Below, one piece after another: positions 31,173 to 32,905 of a stretch of 32,905 nt of DNA (the stretch's first letter is position 1; every line of letters begins with the position of its first letter). The DNA is from Promethearchaeota archaeon (GTDB lineage Archaea; Asgardarchaeota; Lokiarchaeia; Sigynarchaeales; SOKP01), in contig WJIN01000179.1 of NCBI GenBank assembly GCA_014730295.1, positions 1-32,905 of the forward strand, written 5' to 3'. A program made the translations under genes and the position numbers. Under the pieces are notes generated by a model that was not told where the DNA came from, did no database searches, and saw nothing but the letters and a program-made list of their open reading frames with translations.

Positions 31173-32279
31173 CTATTTTCTAAAGATTTCCTTAACTTGA
31201 TTTTCACAGAGAAATAATGCTATGGCAAGTGGAAATCCAAGAATGAATAAATATGTGGAAGCCCCAATGACTAAATATCGACAGATATTATTTTTAAAGA
31301 AGAGTCCAGTAGAACCAATTAGTAGAATGACCGAAATAGTTCCATAATAGGCACCTAAGAAGATCAAACCAACCTTAGTATTCGCATAAGTAGTACCTGT
31401 TAATGAATGAATAAGGTCAACCAAGGTATCTGCAAAAAGAATTGCTACAACTCCGTATAGAATAAAAAAGAGAGCAAGAATCAATGATAAAGTAGCGACA
31501 ATTTTTAAAAGCTGTTCGCGAGGGACTTTTGGTTGATCCGGTTCCATAATTGTATTTTCTTCCACATCTCGTGCAACATACATTAGCATAAATAGCGGTA
31601 TTAAGATGTAGATCAACCCAAATGCCATTACTGCCAATTCTCGTTCCCCTCCAAACACTGCAGTTAAATTACCGATACCCAGTGCACCCAATAGCATTAT
31701 AACGAAGGTCACAACTGAAACGATTACAAATGCTTTGAAAGTTTCCTTATATCCCTTTCTGAAGTAATAAAGTGATGCCAGGATTGTTACCACTACGATA
31801 ATCTCTCCTATAACCATAAGAGGATCAAATACATGGTACAAGGGACCTCCCCAGGCGAGCATTTGATCATAGGTAATACTTATATCTGGCCACGACCAAA
31901 TCCACATCGACTCCTCAAAATGGAAAAACTGATCAATAAAGAAATGAGAAATCCCTCCAGCAACCGTAAGAATGTATGCATTTCTCCATTTAACTTCACT
32001 TAGCTCCTCATCCACAAATTTCAAGGGAAACCCTTTTTCGGATCTCTTTAGCGCAAATCTTGAAGCATACGAATAAACCATAGCAAGGGGTAGTGCAAGA
32101 ATCGCAAATCCTAATATACTGTGAAAAGGCGTGTCAAAAAAGAGCCAGACGATATCAGGTCCATAAAGCATATTTGCAAAGAAGATAAACGCTACTTTGT
32201 AATTGAATTTATTTCTCGTGTAATAAAAAATGGGGATAAGAAGGCATAATCCATAAAATACATGTCCAAATGTCGGCAT
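31173..32279 (-). CDS. Multi-pass membrane protein, YdjM/DUF457-like putative metal-dependent hydrolase
   Basis: This 368-residue membrane protein has about nine or ten hydrophobic helices. The N-terminal half resembles the YdjM/DUF457 membrane-bound hydrolase family: MPTFGHVFYGLCLLIP, YGPDIVWLFFDTPFHSILGF and AGGISHFFIDQFFH place histidines and aspartates at membrane borders, as that family does for metal binding. The C-terminal half (from about residue 160) is a run of further helices without recognisable motifs and is longer than the usual family member. There is a PDQPKVPREQ loop near the middle. It is monocistronic. A structural or lipid-related enzyme role is possible; function is not established. 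Confidence 0.75.
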   Translation of the reverse strand: MPTFGHVFYGLCLLIPIFYYTRNKFNYKVAFIFFANMLYGPDIVWLFFDTPFHSILGFAILALPLAMVYSYASRFALKRSEKGFPLKFVDEELSEVKWRNAYILTVAGGISHFFIDQFFHFEESMWIWSWPDISITYDQMLAWGGPLYHVFDPLMVIGEIIVVVTILASLYYFRKGYKETFKAFVIVSVVTFVIMLLGALGIGNLTAVFGGERELAVMAFGLIYILIPLFMLMYVARDVEENTIMEPDQPKVPREQLLKIVATLSLILALFFILYGVVAILFADTLVDLIHSLTGTTYANTKVGLIFLGAYYGTISVILLIGSTGLFFKNNICRYLVIGASTYLFILGFPLAIALFLCENQVKEIFRK

Positions 32280-32470
32280 TTTCGTTTTCTCGAAATTTTT
32301 ATTATTTTAATTAATAGATATTGTTTTGATTAATTCCTTATTAATCTTTTTTCTCAATCAAAATAAATAAAAAATGCCATATAAGAGGAGCTTTTATTGG
32401 GTTTACTCTCTCATTTTAACGCTAATGAATATTAAACCCCCAATTAATATTGCATTAGTAATTCCGATTA

Positions 32471-32770
32471 TTACGAATAAACCCAGTTATTAAAAACAAA
32501 TGCTAAAATCCACGATATTAGATTGAATATAATAACAAAGAGAAGAAGAGAGCTGAGTATACTCTTTTGTTGTTTTGAATATATATCACTTCTAACTAGT
32601 AAAAATATTATCCAGAGAAGCACGAGTACTAAAATCCCAAATGAGAAAAATAGAAAAATTATTCCTTGTATATCTGGATTGCTTATAGAGGTGTAGATAA
32701 TAATAAAGACGCCAAAGTATGCGAGTTGGATAAATAAGATAAAAAATAAGGATTTTTTTCTCAGATTCAT
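32471..32770 (-). CDS. Small three-helix membrane protein, unknown
   Basis: This 99-residue protein starting MNLRKKSLFFILFIQLAYFG is preferred to a start at 32824 that would add 18 residues, because a basic stretch directly before the first helix is usual. It has three predicted transmembrane helices (about 7-25, 35-57 and 73-95), with charged short loops (LVRSDIYSKQQKSI). I recognise no family. It is divergent from the partial gene at the window end. Confidence 0.55.
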   Translation of the reverse strand: MNLRKKSLFFILFIQLAYFGVFIIIYTSISNPDIQGIIFLFFSFGILVLVLLWIIFLLVRSDIYSKQQKSILSSLLLFVIIFNLISWILAFVFNNWVYS

Positions 32771-32844
32771 ATAATCAACAAATATATAACACTTTGAGCC
32801 AATATTTACAAGAATACAATACAAGTGAGGAAAATTGTAATATT

Positions 32845-32905
32845 ATGAATAAAAATGAGGAAGAAGGAACGAATTTAGAGAAGATAGTGAATTCTTTAAT
32901 CTCTC
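32845..32905 (+). CDS. Start of a gene running out of the window
   Basis: An ATG at 32845 opens a frame that stays open to the last base and encodes MNKNEEEGTNLEKIVNSLIS. Composition is hydrophilic and helical. It is divergent from the small membrane protein, with a 74-base gap. Too little is present to name a product, and a chance frame cannot be excluded. Confidence 0.4.
   Translation, partial: MNKNEEEGTNLEKIVNSLIS

Overview
The window is AT-rich, roughly one third GC by eye, and gene-dense. It reads as archaeal, most likely an Asgard archaeon of the Lokiarchaeia type, but this is inferred from gene content because no rRNA or ribosomal protein gene is present. The points for it are TATA-like promoter elements, T-rich gene ends without strong hairpins, a ribbon-helix-helix regulator, a stand-alone UroD-like methyltransferase, a cytosolic acyltransferase-type Ntn hydrolase, an archaeal radical SAM/DUF4130 pair, and two proteins of eukaryotic flavour: Hsp90 with charged linkers and a CWH43/PGAP2IP-like protein. 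Genes inside operons often carry clear Shine-Dalgarno sequences (GGAGG/GAGGTG), while first genes usually lack them.

Layout. 1-2837: an ABC-2 export operon (ATPase cut by the window edge, permease, membrane-anchored outside protein). 2962-4062 (-): UroD/MtaA-like protein. 4329-7354: two tandem cytoplasmic sulfatases with a CxPxR formylglycine motif. 7369-8262 (-): ferredoxin-nitroreductase fusion. 8384-10426 (-): Hsp90. 10582-11055: small membrane protein. 11110-12362 (-): two overlapping flavodoxin-fold reductases. 12572-13777: C45-like Ntn hydrolase. 13870-14723 (-): small unknown protein and a bacterial-type shikimate-kinase-like P-loop kinase.

14905-18962 is a four-gene cluster: SCP2-like lipid-binding protein, acetoacetate-decarboxylase-family protein, GlcD-like FAD oxidase and GlcF/HdrD-like iron-sulfur protein. 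I read it as an oxidation module for a hydroxy- or keto-acid, or for a hydrophobic acyl substrate, that passes electrons to the iron-sulfur protein. 18994-21520 (-) is a NitT/TauT-type ABC importer, divergent from a ribbon-helix-helix regulator (21672-22241) whose start abuts a perfect inverted repeat. Then follow a small ferredoxin, a metallo-beta-lactamase-fold hydrolase, the CWH43-like membrane phosphodiesterase (-), an M20 peptidase, and the radical SAM/DUF4130 pair (-).

29062-31112 looks like an accessory scar. It holds a GC-rich structured intergenic stretch resembling the right end of an IS200/IS605-type element, a stand-alone WYL protein, an unknown protein, a long non-coding gap, and what looks like the N-terminal fragment of a PD-(D/E)XK nuclease. 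The window ends with two membrane proteins (-) and the first 61 bases of another gene (+). I saw no tRNA, rRNA, CRISPR array or intact transposase.
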